This document shows, piece after piece, positions 45,345 through 56,973 of a DNA stretch of 64,000 bases; within the stretch, counting starts at the first letter, position 1; every line of letters begins with the position of its first letter. The position numbers and the translations under genes were made by a program. Source of the DNA: Symsagittifera roscoffensis (lineage: Eukaryota; Xenacoelomorpha; Acoela; Convolutidae). The notes beneath the pieces are model-generated. The model searched no databases. It was given only the letters and a program-made list of their open reading frames with translations, and was not told the origin of the DNA. Where the stretch lies: the NCBI RefSeq assembly GCF_963678635.1, contig NC_087062.1, forward strand, positions 15,365,789 through 15,429,788, read 5' to 3'.

Positions 45345-45781
45345 TTAGAGCTGGTCGGATCTGCATCAGATCTGCACAGGGTTAAATTAGACATGCTGCA
45401 GATCTGATGCAGGAAAGGCAAAAATAAGATTTGATCCTGATCAGACCTGATATTTGGTAGTGATTTTGGTACTGGTATCTAATCAATTTTATCTGCAAGT
45501 GTAATTGTTTTTCCTCTTTTTTATTTCGATAAAGCTTACGTTTCAACGTTTTTTGTTCATGCAAACTTTTATCTCGATTGTTCAGTTTCTACTTTGAAAT
45601 TTTAACAATGCAACATTACGAGGCCAAACTGTGCCTTCTCTGCATTGTAAGCGGAATCCGGAACAGGTTAAAATCAGATTTGTCGCGTAATCCGCAACAT
45701 TGCTACTTTTCTTTGATCTTCTATGCTGTTTTGGATTCCACAAACAAATACCTAACTCCTTGTACCGCTCATAATCGCTCG
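45345..45781. repeat. E-family repeat, copy 2
   Basis: Over 90 percent like 42235-42672 by eye, including the inverted repeat near 45362-45412. It continues directly into the GGAATCC palindrome cluster, which copy 1 lacks. Confidence 0.85.
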
Positions 45782-46600
45782 AAAAATAGGCGAATTTGCG
45801 GAATCAGCAACTGTATTTGCTAAGTCTAGAACAGTTTGTGGAATCCACAAACAAGTGATAAAACATTTGCATCGTTAAATTGAGCTGTTGCGGTATCCGC
45901 AACTGTAGGTGGAATCCGCAAATTGTAAGTGGAATCCGCAAATTGTAAGTGGAATCCGCATTTTGTTTGCGGATTCCCTTTACATATATTTATATGTGTA
46001 GTAGCTTTTAAAATTATACCTTTTAAATACATGATTTGATTTCACTAGTATAGAAATTTACTAGAATATTCGGCATATTCGACAAGCATATACGGCGTTA
46101 TGCTTCCAAAATCAATATTTGGGATTGACGCAATCCCAAATACTGACCTAATTTGTTGATGTGCTGCGTGTTCCATACACTATCAACTCAATGACTCGAC
46201 TCAATGACTGTTCCTGGATTCCGCTGACAATGGTTAAGTCTTTGCTTTTTAATTCCGCATCGCTAAAGATAAGGATTCCAGCTCAGCTTTTAATTGTTCA
46301 TATGCAAGTTCAGTATTGAACAAAATTCGGAATCCACTTACAGTTTGCGGAATCCGCTTACATTTGCGGATTCCGCTTATCTTTTGCGGAATCCACTTAC
46401 AGTTGCGGAATCCAGAACAACTAGCTATATTTGCTTTTTGCAGAATTCGCAACAAAACAAATGTGCCGACAAAACTTACGTTGTGGGTATATGTATGCGG
46501 AATCAACTGAAATTTTGTTTGTGGAATCCACTCACATTTTGGAACATAATTTAAGACTTGTCTCTGGAATCCAGGAACAAACAGACACAAAATTGTGCTT
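45782..46600. repeat. GGAATCC palindrome cluster arranged as an inverted pair
   Basis: Repeated words such as gtaagtggaatccgcaaatt (45885-45965, about 20-base tandem period) are answered on the other side by their reverse complement form gcggaatccacttacag (46325-46400). The core GCGGAATCCGC is nearly self-complementary. A perfect 11-base hairpin ATTTGGGATTG-acg-CAATCCCAAAT lies at 46117-46141 between the two halves. Small frames here, up to 139 codons on the minus strand, follow from the repeats. Confidence 0.75.
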
Positions 46601-46662
46601 CTATCCAGTGCACAGTTTGGCCTCCTAATGAAGGCTTCTGTTGTTTTAAAGTTTGAGTGTAT

Positions 46663-47641
46663 CCGCAAGGGAGTTCCAGGGATAATGATCTATTTATTTG
46701 AAATTTTTTGTCGAAAATGTTGTCATTGTAATCCATTATTGTTGCAATTTAAGACCTTGAAATCGATCATATTGTCATTATAGTAGTTAATTTTGTTGAA
46801 TCACAACCTATTAAAATCCCCTATAATGGATTATAATCCATTGAAAATCCATTATAAGGAATTATAACGGGTTAATATCTTTACATTGTTTCCAAAATCA
46901 TTTGCAAAACTTGAAACTATTCTGCGTTAATCACGGCCTACTCGCAATCTAAACCTACTCGAATTAACCCCCCTCACTTTGCCCAAAACTTCTCCAATCC
47001 CACCACTCCCCTGCGCCCACCCCCATTTTTGCCGAAAGTTTATCCCAAACCCAGCCCTCCCCCCAATATACAGTTTTCAGCCCCTCTCCAGTTTGTTTAC
47101 CATTGAGCGGGGACGGGGGAGGATTTAATTTAATGTAGAAGGGATAGGGTAAACTGAGAAAGGGTAAGCTGGGTGGGGGTAGAGTGCTGTGGTAAACTGT
47201 GGGGTGTTAAACTTGGGAATGGCGTTGTTAAAAGAAGCGTTGGAATTTAGAAAGTATAGAAAAGTAAAGAAAAATTAATTAAATACAATCTTATGTGAAA
47301 AGTAAAAACTTATGTAATACTTAGCAACTGCTCGAAACACAAAACGAGACAACTTCAGGGTTTTTTTTTGCAAAATTCTTCTCAATATTTTCTTTTCAAA
47401 ACTACAATATAACCGATTATAATCTATTATAATGGATTATAATGATCGAAAAACCATTATGATTGTAATCCATTTTTAATGGATTATAATCGACTATAAT
47501 GGATTAAATTGATTAAAAAATACTAGGAATATAATCCATTGTTGATGGATTATAATCGATTATTTTTGTAATTTTATCGATACTGTTGATAAAATGACGA
47601 TATAATCAAAAGAATTATTATCCATAGAATTCCAGTGCGGG
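46663..47641. mobile_element. TIR element, CCCGCACCGG family, 979 bases
   Basis: The left end CCGCAAGGGAGTTCCAGGGA and right end TCCATAGAATTCCAGTGCGG (complementary TIR) are diverged versions of the 4547-5099 element. The core has aatggattataatcc words, a C-rich arm (46965-47090) and a G-rich arm (47105-47225). No transposase. Confidence 0.65.
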
Positions 47642-47929
47642 CAACAATTGTACTTTTGGTTACATTTAAAAACCACAAAAACGCTTTTTTATCAGTTTAT
47701 AATTTGAAATTTTCCGATAAAATTTGCGAAGTAAAATGAAAACAAATAGGGACATGAGACAAAAACAGTGCAAAATTTGCTCACACATTGGACTACCATC
47801 CGTTTAAAATAATGTCTTCTGTTGATATTTTTTCAAAATTAGAGGCAAAAAATCTAGAAAAAAGTTTTAGCTTACTTCAGACTAAATAAACAACAAAATA
47901 AAAAACTATTTCCCGGGTTGACGTCCATA
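47642..47929. other. Unassigned AT-rich DNA
   Basis: No feature recognised. Confidence 0.4.
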
Positions 47930-48960
47930 GAAGAAAAATGCTTATCCTAAAGTTTTATATATGAAGTCTATGGAAAAATTGCTTATCATAGAAAATTCAT
48001 AAAAAATACAAAATTCAAGGTTCATTAAAAATACAAAACTCAAGGTTCATTAAAGTGTTTTAAAAGTTTTTAATGACCATTTTTGGTCTACTTGCCTATT
48101 TTGAAGCTTTTTGGTCATAAAAAAATGATTTAAAATTTTTCATAAAAAATGCTTGTCAAACAATTTTTATGAATGAAAATTATATGATTAAAAAAATGAA
48201 ACTTTCAAAAACCACCAAAAAACGTGTCTGGGTAACTTTATTTAGATTTTAATGATTATATGTATGATAGAGGGAGTTTTTACGATCAAAAATATAATTT
48301 CGGTCAGAGAAATGCTTATCATAAAATTTTTACATATGAAAATTGTATGATATGCATTTTTTTCATAAACAAAAACAAAAATTTGAGGTAAAAAATTTTT
48401 AATCCCTTTTTTGGTTGTATTTGTTTTTGTGCTAAAATATAAATTTTACGAAAAAAAATTTTACGAAAAAAACTTATTATCTTTTATTTCATTTGGTAAA
48501 AAAAATAAACAGGCCTTTTTTCTCAACAATCAAAATTTTCAAACTAAAAATTATCTAGCCCTATTCAAAAAGTTACTTTTTGGTACATAATTCCATGTGA
48601 AAATGTTAAAATTAATGTTTATGGCTAAAAATTAAATTAAGTCACCAAATGCAGTTTATCTGCGTGGTAACTGCCAGTTACACTCTGGATTTTCTTATGA
48701 CGAAAAATCCGTGGTTAGTGTTTCGGTTGAAACACGAAATTTCGAAACAAAAGTTTATTGTATTTTCTTTTATGGAAAAAATGCTTGTCATAAAATTTCA
48801 TAGTATGGAAAAAATGCTTAATATACAATTTAACTTGAGGAAAAAATGCTTATTTTGCTATTTTCATACACTTAATTTTGCTCTATGAAATTGTATGAAA
48901 GAGTATGACAAGCATTTTTTTCACATATGAAAATTGTATGATAAGCATTTTTTGTGGGGT
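47930..48960. repeat. Scattered aaatgcttatcataaa-type repeats
   Basis: The words aaaaatgctt(a/g)tcata and their partner aattgtatgat(a)agcatttt recur at least ten times in both orientations (47935-48000, 48110-48190, 48310-48360, 48780-48950). This gives many possible short hairpins. Related words end units B1 and B2. No coding evidence. Confidence 0.6.
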
Positions 48961-49790
48961 CCTGGTATGTATTTTACATGTAAAAAGTTAAAAAGCAGTT
49001 TGATGGGTAACCCGTCAGTATACAAATAAACTGTGGAAGTGCAGTGCTTTTTCGAGTTCAATTAATCACCACTACAGAGTATGACCACCTGATTCATTAG
49101 GCAAATGTTTGAAGTAGTTTGTAAGTGGGCATAAGTAAAAAATATATTCATGCGTTTTAAACTGTTTTCTTGGATTTGTTCCAAAATAAATATCGTATCA
49201 AGCAGTTGAGTTGGCGCAGTTACACATGGCAGAATTCAATTTTCAGAACGACGGACTTGAAAAAAAAACTCAGCTGAACATGACGAAATGCATGGAAACA
49301 AACTTTTTTGGAGATATTTTTGAACTTTGATTAGAAGATCCAATGGTTAAATGAGAGGTAGTTCCAATTAAAACGGTGTTTTTTTTACTAAGAAAAAGTT
49401 TATGACACTTTTATTATAATAATCCTATCATAAATAATATGTTTTTTTTCGCTGTTTTAAGAACTTTCATTTTTCTCGCACAAATCTAATTATTTATAAC
49501 GTTTGATTAGGGGTATTAGTGCTACTATTTGCCAATCAAAGAATTTTTTTTGAATTTATTGATACAAATTTAATAACGGTCTAAAAAGCTTGTAAATAGC
49601 TGATCTTTTTGACATATTATTCGAGAAGATGCATCAAAACCTAGGATATAGAAAGCATATACTATTCCGATGGTTTCCGAATAGTTCCATTAAAAAAAGT
49701 TGCGACAAAAAACATCTCACGGCAATCAAAATTAGAATATTTTGGAGGACACAAAACAATTAAATTTATAACATTGTTTTTATTATGGCA
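48961..49790. other. Unassigned DNA
   Basis: A donor-like TAGTTT|GTAAGTGG at about 49122 stands alone. No linked exon or other feature recognised. Confidence 0.35.
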
Positions 49791-50189
49791 CAGGGGCGGA
49801 TTTAAAATTTTCTGGAGGGGGGCGGATTTTCAAAAACTGTTCCAAAATTCACTTTCTGAGATCTACCAAATCAATATAAAGACCCCATTTAGAGCAAATT
49901 TTTTGCGCGGCACGCAAGTTTTTGAAAAAAACACAAAAATAACAGGCCAACAAAAAGCGTTTTTAGGCACTTTCTGGAAAATTTTGACCAAAAAAAATCG
50001 CGTTTTTTCTACGCGCGCTCTCCCTCAAAATTAGTATTTTTCGGCGCCTTAAGAAAAATTTTAGGTGAGTCAGCCAAAAATGGACATATCATAATGAAAC
50101 AAAGGGGGACACTTTGGGTCGGCAGGAGGTCGAATCCTTGAGGGGCGGGGGCGTCCGCAAACCCCAGCCCCTCTCCACTAAATCCACTG
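49791..50189 (+). mobile_element. MITE, CAGGGGCGGATT-ended, complete copy (399 bases)
   Basis: Starts CAGGGGCGGATTTAAAATTT and ends CTCTCCACTAAATCCACTG, giving imperfect terminal inverted repeats around CAG(T/G)GGATTTA with G-rich or C-rich subterminal blocks. It is the best-preserved member of the family and contains cgcgcgctctccctcaaaat and ggcgccttaagaaaaatttt. The 86-codon frame (49774-50034) is not conserved in other copies. Confidence 0.7.
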
Positions 50190-51199
50190 GTTTTATGTTA
50201 TATAGTAGCTATATAAAAATTAACCACATTCTTCTTTTAAGCGTGTTCTGTTCAAATCAATAAAACTTCAAATCAATGCAAATAATTTTAAAATGGTGAA
50301 AAACTGAAAATCTCAAAGCAATTTAACAATTTCTCAATTGACTATTGAAACCATTTTTAGATCCGTCAATGAAAATCAACTGAGCACAAATCAGGGGCCC
50401 GATTATTTCAAAAAGATTTTGTATTGGTCTTTAGGAATTGGTGCAGACCAAAAACTGTTCTAATTCATAATCGTTACCATCAACACCTTGTTGTTCCGAA
50501 CATTTGAAAAGGGGGGGGGGGGGGGGTTTGTATGCAGTTGTCTTAGTGTTTTTTCTTTTTCCCAGGTACGGCAAATAGTCATCGAAAAATTCCAAAAATA
50601 TATCAAATTAAAACACTTTCAGCCTTTAGAAGATTGACTTTAAAAAGTTTGGAAATTGTTGAATTTTTCGAGAAAAACCCAATTGAATGTTTTGATTTTC
50701 GTTCTATATTTGAGTAAAGCGAGCGAGCAAGCTTACATTACCTTATTTTATTAGCTTAAACTTACAGTTGCTTAATTCAAGCCATGCAAACTTAGTTTTA
50801 CCCGAAAAGAATTATTATTTTTTTGAGGATTTTTACGGTTTTTAAAAAAAAACTACAAGAAAAGTTGAAAAAATTTTCGTTTTTTTTTTGAATTTTCAGT
50901 CAAGTTTTTACGAAGTTGTTTCCCATTTTGCTGCTTTTACTGTCACTGTCGATTATTCCTTAGCTCTAGTTTTTCTTTCAGATTCTTTTTTTGCACCACG
51001 CCAAAAAAACGACACTGAATTGAAAATAAAATTTTTGCTGTTTTTTCAAGAATATTTTTGGAACGTTTGCGGTATTTGCACTGTAACCGGTTATTGTTGC
51101 TTCTTATTGGTTTTGCATGAATTTTATTATTCGGGAAGAAGGATTTTTAAGCTTTACGGCCCTTGATTTTTTCTCTTCCGTTTGTCTAACGACTACTCA
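50190..51199. other. Unassigned DNA with poly-G run
   Basis: Contains a run of about 16 G at 50511-50526. The frame at 50888-51166 (92 codons, F/L/Y-rich, after a TTTTCAG acceptor-like site) has no recognisable domain, and I do not call it. Confidence 0.35.
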
Positions 51200-51425
51200 G
51201 TGGCTTGCACAAAAATTTTTCGAGGGTCCGAGGGTTTCAGAAAAGGTTGTCAATCATTTTTTTAGGTTAACCAATTTGATTTTTGAGCACTCCAAAAACA
51301 CTATTTTGACCCTATTTTGTCAAAAAACTTAATTGAAAGTTTTGAAAACGTTTGAGTAGAAAGTCACGTTTTTTCGGCTCGCGCTCTCCTCTGAAAATTA
51401 GTTTAAATGGCGTCGAAGGCGCATT
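51200..51425 (+). mobile_element. MITE fragment, CAGGGGCGGATC family
   Basis: Contains aaaggttgtcaatcattttt, ccaatttgatttttgagcac and tttttcggctcgcgctctcc in the family order. It ends at ggcgtcgaaggcgcatttag, directly against the start of unit F1. Confidence 0.5.
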
Positions 51426-51438
51426 TAGTTTTTTCTAG

Positions 51439-51643
51439 ATTTTTGAGACTGGTCGACGAACAATGCGTGTCGACAAAATGCTATATCAAAGAGCGACCTT
51501 TGAAAAACTTTGGCAACCGGATTTGTGAGGGTGAAGTGCAGTTCGTTTCTTCAGGTACATCCAGAAGATCAAAAAGATTAGACGTCAAAAACGACTTTAA
51601 TGGCAAAAAATTGCGGATAAACCGTAGAGTTTTCCCCAAATGA
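51439..51643 (+). CDS. Candidate terminal coding exon in F1, unknown protein
   Basis: After the acceptor GTTTTTTCTAG the sequence reads, in phase 2, 67 codons to TGA: FLRLVDEQCVSTKCYIKERP, then a part with GNRICEGEVQFVSSG and a basic end RINRRVFPK. There are three cysteines. The G+C is clearly higher than in the flanks, and AATAAA follows at 51723-51728. An ATG at 51407 is in frame but lies in the adjacent MITE, so I prefer the acceptor. The copy in F2 keeps the frame with only three residue changes. The upstream exons were not found, and no family is recognised. It might instead be a transposon fragment. Confidence 0.42.
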
Positions 51644-54600
51644 TTTAGGGTGGAAATTGTGATTTATTTCAGGAAAAAAACTTGAGTATAGCATAGATCT
51701 GTTCAAAGTTAACCGTATTTTAAAATAAAATTACTCTTAATCATTAAAAAGTTTTTTTGTGTAAGTAAAATCATACACAAACAATCTCGCGATAAAAAAT
51801 AAAATAATAAAAACCAGTTTTAATTGCGCGTTTGCTTGAAATGCATGTTTTATACAGAAGTAGTTTCCAGAATTGATACATGCTTGGGGAGGGTTTTATA
51901 CGCTAAGTCATTTAAGGGGGAAGAGATTGTACAGTTGATCCAAATAGCGAATGGTCGAGCCCAAAACAGTTGAATCTTCGAAGAAATAAAGTAAAATCTA
52001 TTCGGCAACGCTCCTTCCCCCCCACGCAAACGTGAACTTAGAAAGTTAACTTTATGAAACTCATACGATGAATAAAAGAAATGATTTGACCAGAAAATGA
52101 TACGTTTTGATACGAAAAACAGAACCCCTCAGACCCATGGAAGGCAAAGTATAACGGTATGATTGTACCTATTAAAACTCGGCTACTAGCGGCAGTATTT
52201 GAGAAAATCTTCAGTATGTTGTAAGCCTAGATGAGGGAAGCTTGAGTTTAAAACCTCAAACCCCAAGGCCCTCATTTTCGATTTCATACCCTACATAAAC
52301 AAACACACCCCTAAGTTCCCGAATCCAGTTTTCGGCCCCCAATGATCGCAAGAACCATACTTTGGAAAGAATATAAGTTCATTCTTTCCAATATATTTGG
52401 AAAGAATATAGGTATAAGGCAACATCTTGCGTTATATTTTAGGCTGGTTCCAACGTTGGATCGTAAGCTATTCTCACTTGGAAAATACCTTTTTAGCCCG
52501 GAAACAGACAATTTTTGCAAAGTAATGAGCAAGGACATATCGATTTTGAACCGGCGATGGATACTAGTCCCACGAGTGAATACAAAACGCCGCTTAACCA
52601 AACCATTCTGGTGTCATTTTCCGGTATTTTTAGCCATTTTCCGGAAAAAAAAAGAGGAATCTTGAAAACGGCATAACCCGTGAAGTGTTATTAGATAGGT
52701 AATAATCAGATTCTGATTCTAAATATAGAGGATTGATCCCAGGTGACCCCAGGGTGACCTTAAATTGACCTTTGAGCTTTATAAGTCCGAAACTGCATAG
52801 AAAACCCCTGTATTAACCCCGGAACATGGCGTATTCCCCAGCTCACCCTACAATAACAGGGAGGAAAACTATCTATTACAAACTAAAACTTACATTTGCT
52901 TTATTCAAGCCATACAAACTTACTTTTAATCTTTTTTAAGTATTTTTGGGTTTTTTGAAGAATTACGAAATTTTTTTAAAACCTTTTAAATATGTTTCTA
53001 GGAAGTTGTTTTTCCACATTGCTTTTTACATTGCAACCTTGAATTAGTGGAGTTAACAAAAAGGGACATGACAAACATTGAGTTCAGCTTAGCTTGGCGA
53101 AACATATATCATTATCATTTGATTTAAACTATGGAAAATAGATGCCAACACACATTGGGAGTAACAGGAACGCGGCAAGAGATTTAGGTCTTCGAAGAAA
53201 TATGAAAGAGCGGGAAATTAACATAGCTCCTCGGAGCTGTTTTTTATTCTCCCAAGTACACGAACTACGTCCCCTTGATGACTAGAAATTCGGGATTGGA
53301 AAATAATATAGATGGAGCTGTTGGATACTCGAAACTAATTCATTACCCATAAATATTAAATTAAGACCTTGGGAGTGTCTCTAAATAAAAATGGCGCAGT
53401 CTGGAGGTTGAATTGAAATTGAGAGCTAGAGTAAATGGAGGTTAAGAACTAGTTAGTTACATCTAAATGCTTGGGTCGAATTGTCAAACTTAACGGATAC
53501 TGGGCATCTAATAAGCGTGCTGATATTGATAAAGCAAATCGAAACTGGCAATTGGCATTTTCACCAGGTGAAGACATGTAGTCATAAAAGAAGGAGTGAA
53601 TTAGCTGGATGCTAGGACTGATAGATAACTATAGCAAAACTAACTGTAAATAAAGAAGATGAATTTTAGGGTATCAGAGAGCCTCCAAGAGTAAAAAACA
53701 AGAATGTAAAAAAGAGCGAACGGTTTTTTTCGTAGTTATTTAGAGAGAACAAATGTACTAGGATAGAATATAGTTGATTCGCAGTTAGAGAGAGGGATAG
53801 AACAGAATAAAATCTAAGAAAGCTGGAGGAAACAAGCCTAGCTGATTGATTTTATATCTTTTTCGGTGATTTAGCAAGGTTGTTAGATGGGCTGATTCAA
53901 AATTAGATTCCGGTTAAAAGCCTTTGGAATATTTTAGGAGGGAACAGTTGTTAGGTATTTAGTTTAGTTGTTTTGAACCCATTTTTAGTTCCTTTTTGAG
54001 TTAGCTCTATGAGCAAACTTCTTGTATTGAGTTAGCGAGCTCGGAATCAAATCAACGGAGTATTCACAAGCGAGTTAACAAAGCGATTGAACGGAACAAA
54101 CGCGGGCTTCGCTATAGAAGGAGTTAATCGTATTTAGCTCATTCAAAGCTTTCAAATTGCTTTTTGTTCTTTGTAATTGGAGAATAATTTGTTTTTTCTT
54201 CTTACAAAATGCTCAGCTAGCTGGAAATGCAAGAGGAGAGTAGAAAAGAGCTGAGTTTAAGCCAAAAGGGCAGTTGCGTCATCCTTCGATCGGCCTGTTA
54301 AGCCTGACCACTAATACAATCTTTTTAAGATTGTAAAGCATTTATTTTCAATGTCCCTCGCTACTGCCAATTAAATCAATAGAAGGAATAAAATAAATCA
54401 ATTGAGCCCATCCAAAAACCAACCAAAATTAAAACTAAAAACTAATAATTAAAACTCAAAACCAGGCTCAAAGGATCTTAAATAATTTCTTAAGTGTCAT
54501 ATTAAAATTTGTCTTTTAGATTTTCTGAGACCTTTGAGTTTTTTTCAGGGTACATGTGTGACAGAGTTTTCTTGAAAAACTAATCGGGTCACTATTATCA

Positions 54601-55379
54601 CATTTATCAGTTTATTGCTTTGGTGATGTCAATTAAAGCTTTACGAGGTCAAACTTCGTTGGAAGCCATAGACAAGTTTTTAAACTTTCTTGTAGGAGCG
54701 ATGAAAAAAATGAAAGAACACAAAAAGAGCAAAATACGGACAAAAAGAGCGTCCTTGGTGCAAAATCTGCTCACGATGTGCAAAATACACAGCTTGGCCC
54801 CCTAATGCGTATCGAATAAAATTGCGCGATTGAAGCAGAATAACTAAAATTGCAGTAAAAAATTTAGAAAGACCGACGGGCGCAGTTTCGGTTAGTTATT
54901 TGCGGTGTTTTACCTAAATAATTGTAATCTGAGACCCTTCTCTCACATTTTACCGGCACACCTCTATCACAATTGTCATTTTAACTGGGAATTCCCTCTC
55001 ACATTAGTTTTTACCGTGACTCGTCTATCACGCTTGTTTTTTTTCTGTTTTCTGAATCTGTTTTTATCAACCAGCTTGCATCAAGAAACTTATAGCAGCA
55101 GTAATGACAAAATTGTAAAATAATTAAAACCGGAAAAAAATTCGAAGTCTGGTTAAGTATTAATAATCCCTGTGATGTCACTTGATTTGTTTTCTCTACA
55201 ATTTGTCACTCTATGCGTGCGTGAATAAAACCAAAGGTTGTTGTTTCATCAAAAGTTACCAAAAAAGTTATTTTTGAGCTTGTTATAGACAGTTTGAACG
55301 AAGCACAACTTGAACGAAGCACAACTTTTTAATTTAATTAACCAACATCAAGATGCCAAACTGGGGACTTTTCAATTTC

Positions 55380-55775
55380 GACTCTAATTTGCTTTTTTTA
55401 ATTGGCCATTTTCGATGGAAGTTTTAAAGTCATTTAAAGCGTTATGATGGTTTCAAGATTGCCATTATGATCAATTCGTAACAATTAAAGCGCGATATAT
55501 TTTGCGCTATTAACGCATAAGTGGAGATTTAATTAATCCGTCTGAGAAATAGAATGAAAAAAAATTGGTTGAAAGGCGCTTAATTTTCATTATTGATTTG
55601 TTACTAGGAGCGAAATTTATCACTTTGTACCTTATATGGTGTATAGTGGATGATTTTCACAAAACATCTTAATTTTAATTTTTTCTACATTAAATGTTTT
55701 CATGTTTTTACTGCTCCATAGACCTTCAAAGGCAGTCGGAACTTTCAAGTTTTTGCCATGATACGAACAGTCTTA
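55380..55775. repeat. D-family copy in F1
   Basis: Contains GCGCGATATATTTTGCGC (55491-55508), a palindrome in which one arm carries a C-to-T change that would give a G-U pair in RNA. It also has the ttgtaccttatatggtg word and an aggcagtcggaac end. The hairpin at the end is degraded here. Confidence 0.7.
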
Positions 55776-56768
55776 TTGTTCTTGTTTTAAGTTTTTGCGG
55801 GCTGAGAGTAGATTACGGCCCGTGTGCTGCCGAAGCATCTAGATGTCTTCCTTCTATTCCAATTACTGTGTTTTTGCTAGTGCATAAAATAATACAAGTT
55901 TTAAAAAAATTCAAAACCTTTTAGTGTCAACGTGAAATTTTCTGAAGAATGAAATACACCAAAATAGAGTCTCCAATGGAATCATTTGTTGAAAATATTG
56001 CGCGGGCGTTATGGGACAAAACTTTAAATACTTTTTAAACTCAAATAATTTCAAAAATATCTTGAAATTTTTTGAAAATCATTTCAAATTTGTACCGGAA
56101 CCAAAAATTCCTTGATCGAATATATATTAGATTTTAGAAATTTAGATGTGAATGAATTGGTTTAAGTCAAAATAAGATGAAAATAGGCTTTTTTCCACTC
56201 CCCTTCTGATCTACTGTTAATAATTCAACAAACATTTGGTTCGACTATAAAATAACAGTTGATTTTCTAAAAGAATTAAAGTAAACAGTCGATTTTCCAA
56301 AATAGAGGTTAAATATGTCTCAAAATTTCCAAAGAGTTTACTGTATGAAAAGAATCAAATCTCAAAATCTATCCTGTCTTTGAATTATATTTAGAAAAAA
56401 TGATATTGAAGGTCGGTTTTGTCTATTTTTTTAATCAAAATATACAAAAAATGGTACAATTCATACGTTAAGCAAAAACTAGATTGTTCCGAAATTTCAC
56501 AGAATCTAAACACTTAAAGTAAGCAAAGATTGGGGTTTTGTTGTTTTGGGGATTTTTTGTTTTCAAATTATGTCGCATTATTCGTGGTAGCCTAGAGCAT
56601 ATTCATATTTAACAGTTAGTAGGGTACATTCGACAACATTTTTCATAAAAACCTGAAAAAAAATCAAAATTTTTCAAAAAGGCACAAAGAAATCTTCGAA
56701 AGCTAAAATACCGGAAAAAATGAGTTTCCTCGACTTAACTTGCTCGAAATTTGAATCAGTTTTTTTAG

Positions 56769-56973
56769 ATTTTTGAGACTGTTCAACGAACAATGCGTGT
56801 CGACAAAATGCTATATCAAAGAGCGACCTTTGAAAAACTTTGGCAACCGGATTTGTGAGGGTGAAGTGCAGTTCGTTTCTTCAGGTACATCCAGAAGATC
56901 AAAAAGATTAGACGTCAAAAACGACTTTAATGGCAAAAATTTGCGGATAAACCGTAGAGTTTTCCCCAAATGA
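56769..56973 (+). CDS. Candidate terminal coding exon in F2, unknown protein
   Basis: Copy of 51439-51643, after the acceptor CAGTTTTTTAG. It has the same length and stop, and differs at residues LFN versus LVD and one Asn for Lys. AATAAA is at 57054-57059. Since the F units are about 95 percent alike throughout, conservation alone is weak evidence. The case rests on composition, the acceptor, the stop and the polyadenylation signal. Confidence 0.4.

Larger units (their letters stand above)
51431..56760. repeat. Tandem unit F1
   Basis: First copy of a large tandem duplication. It aligns with 56761-63046 at an offset of 5330 decreasing to 5290, then 6314 after an insertion in F2. Identity is high (about 95 percent by eye). 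It contains a terminal-exon candidate (51439-51643), a G/A-rich stretch (53630-54250) and a D-family copy (55380-55775). Confidence 0.92.

Noticed and set aside
46249-46668. 139-residue minus-strand frame
   Set aside because: Made largely of GGAATCC repeat units that code for a periodic peptide only by accident, and overlapped by several + frames of similar length.
52342-52665. 107-codon ATG frame, repeated with equal length at 57660-57983
   Set aside because: The two copies differ mostly by amino-acid-changing substitutions at the same rate as the surrounding duplicate DNA, so there is no sign of selection. No domain recognised.
54620-54805. 61-codon frame conserved at 59910-60095 in the F units
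   Set aside because: No ATG at the given start in F1, composition is basic and A-rich, and differences between copies look neutral.
55694-55924. 76-codon Cys-containing frame, also at 62008-62238
   Set aside because: Its first part is the D-family repeat end, which occurs in other copies without this frame. Conservation follows from the F duplication.
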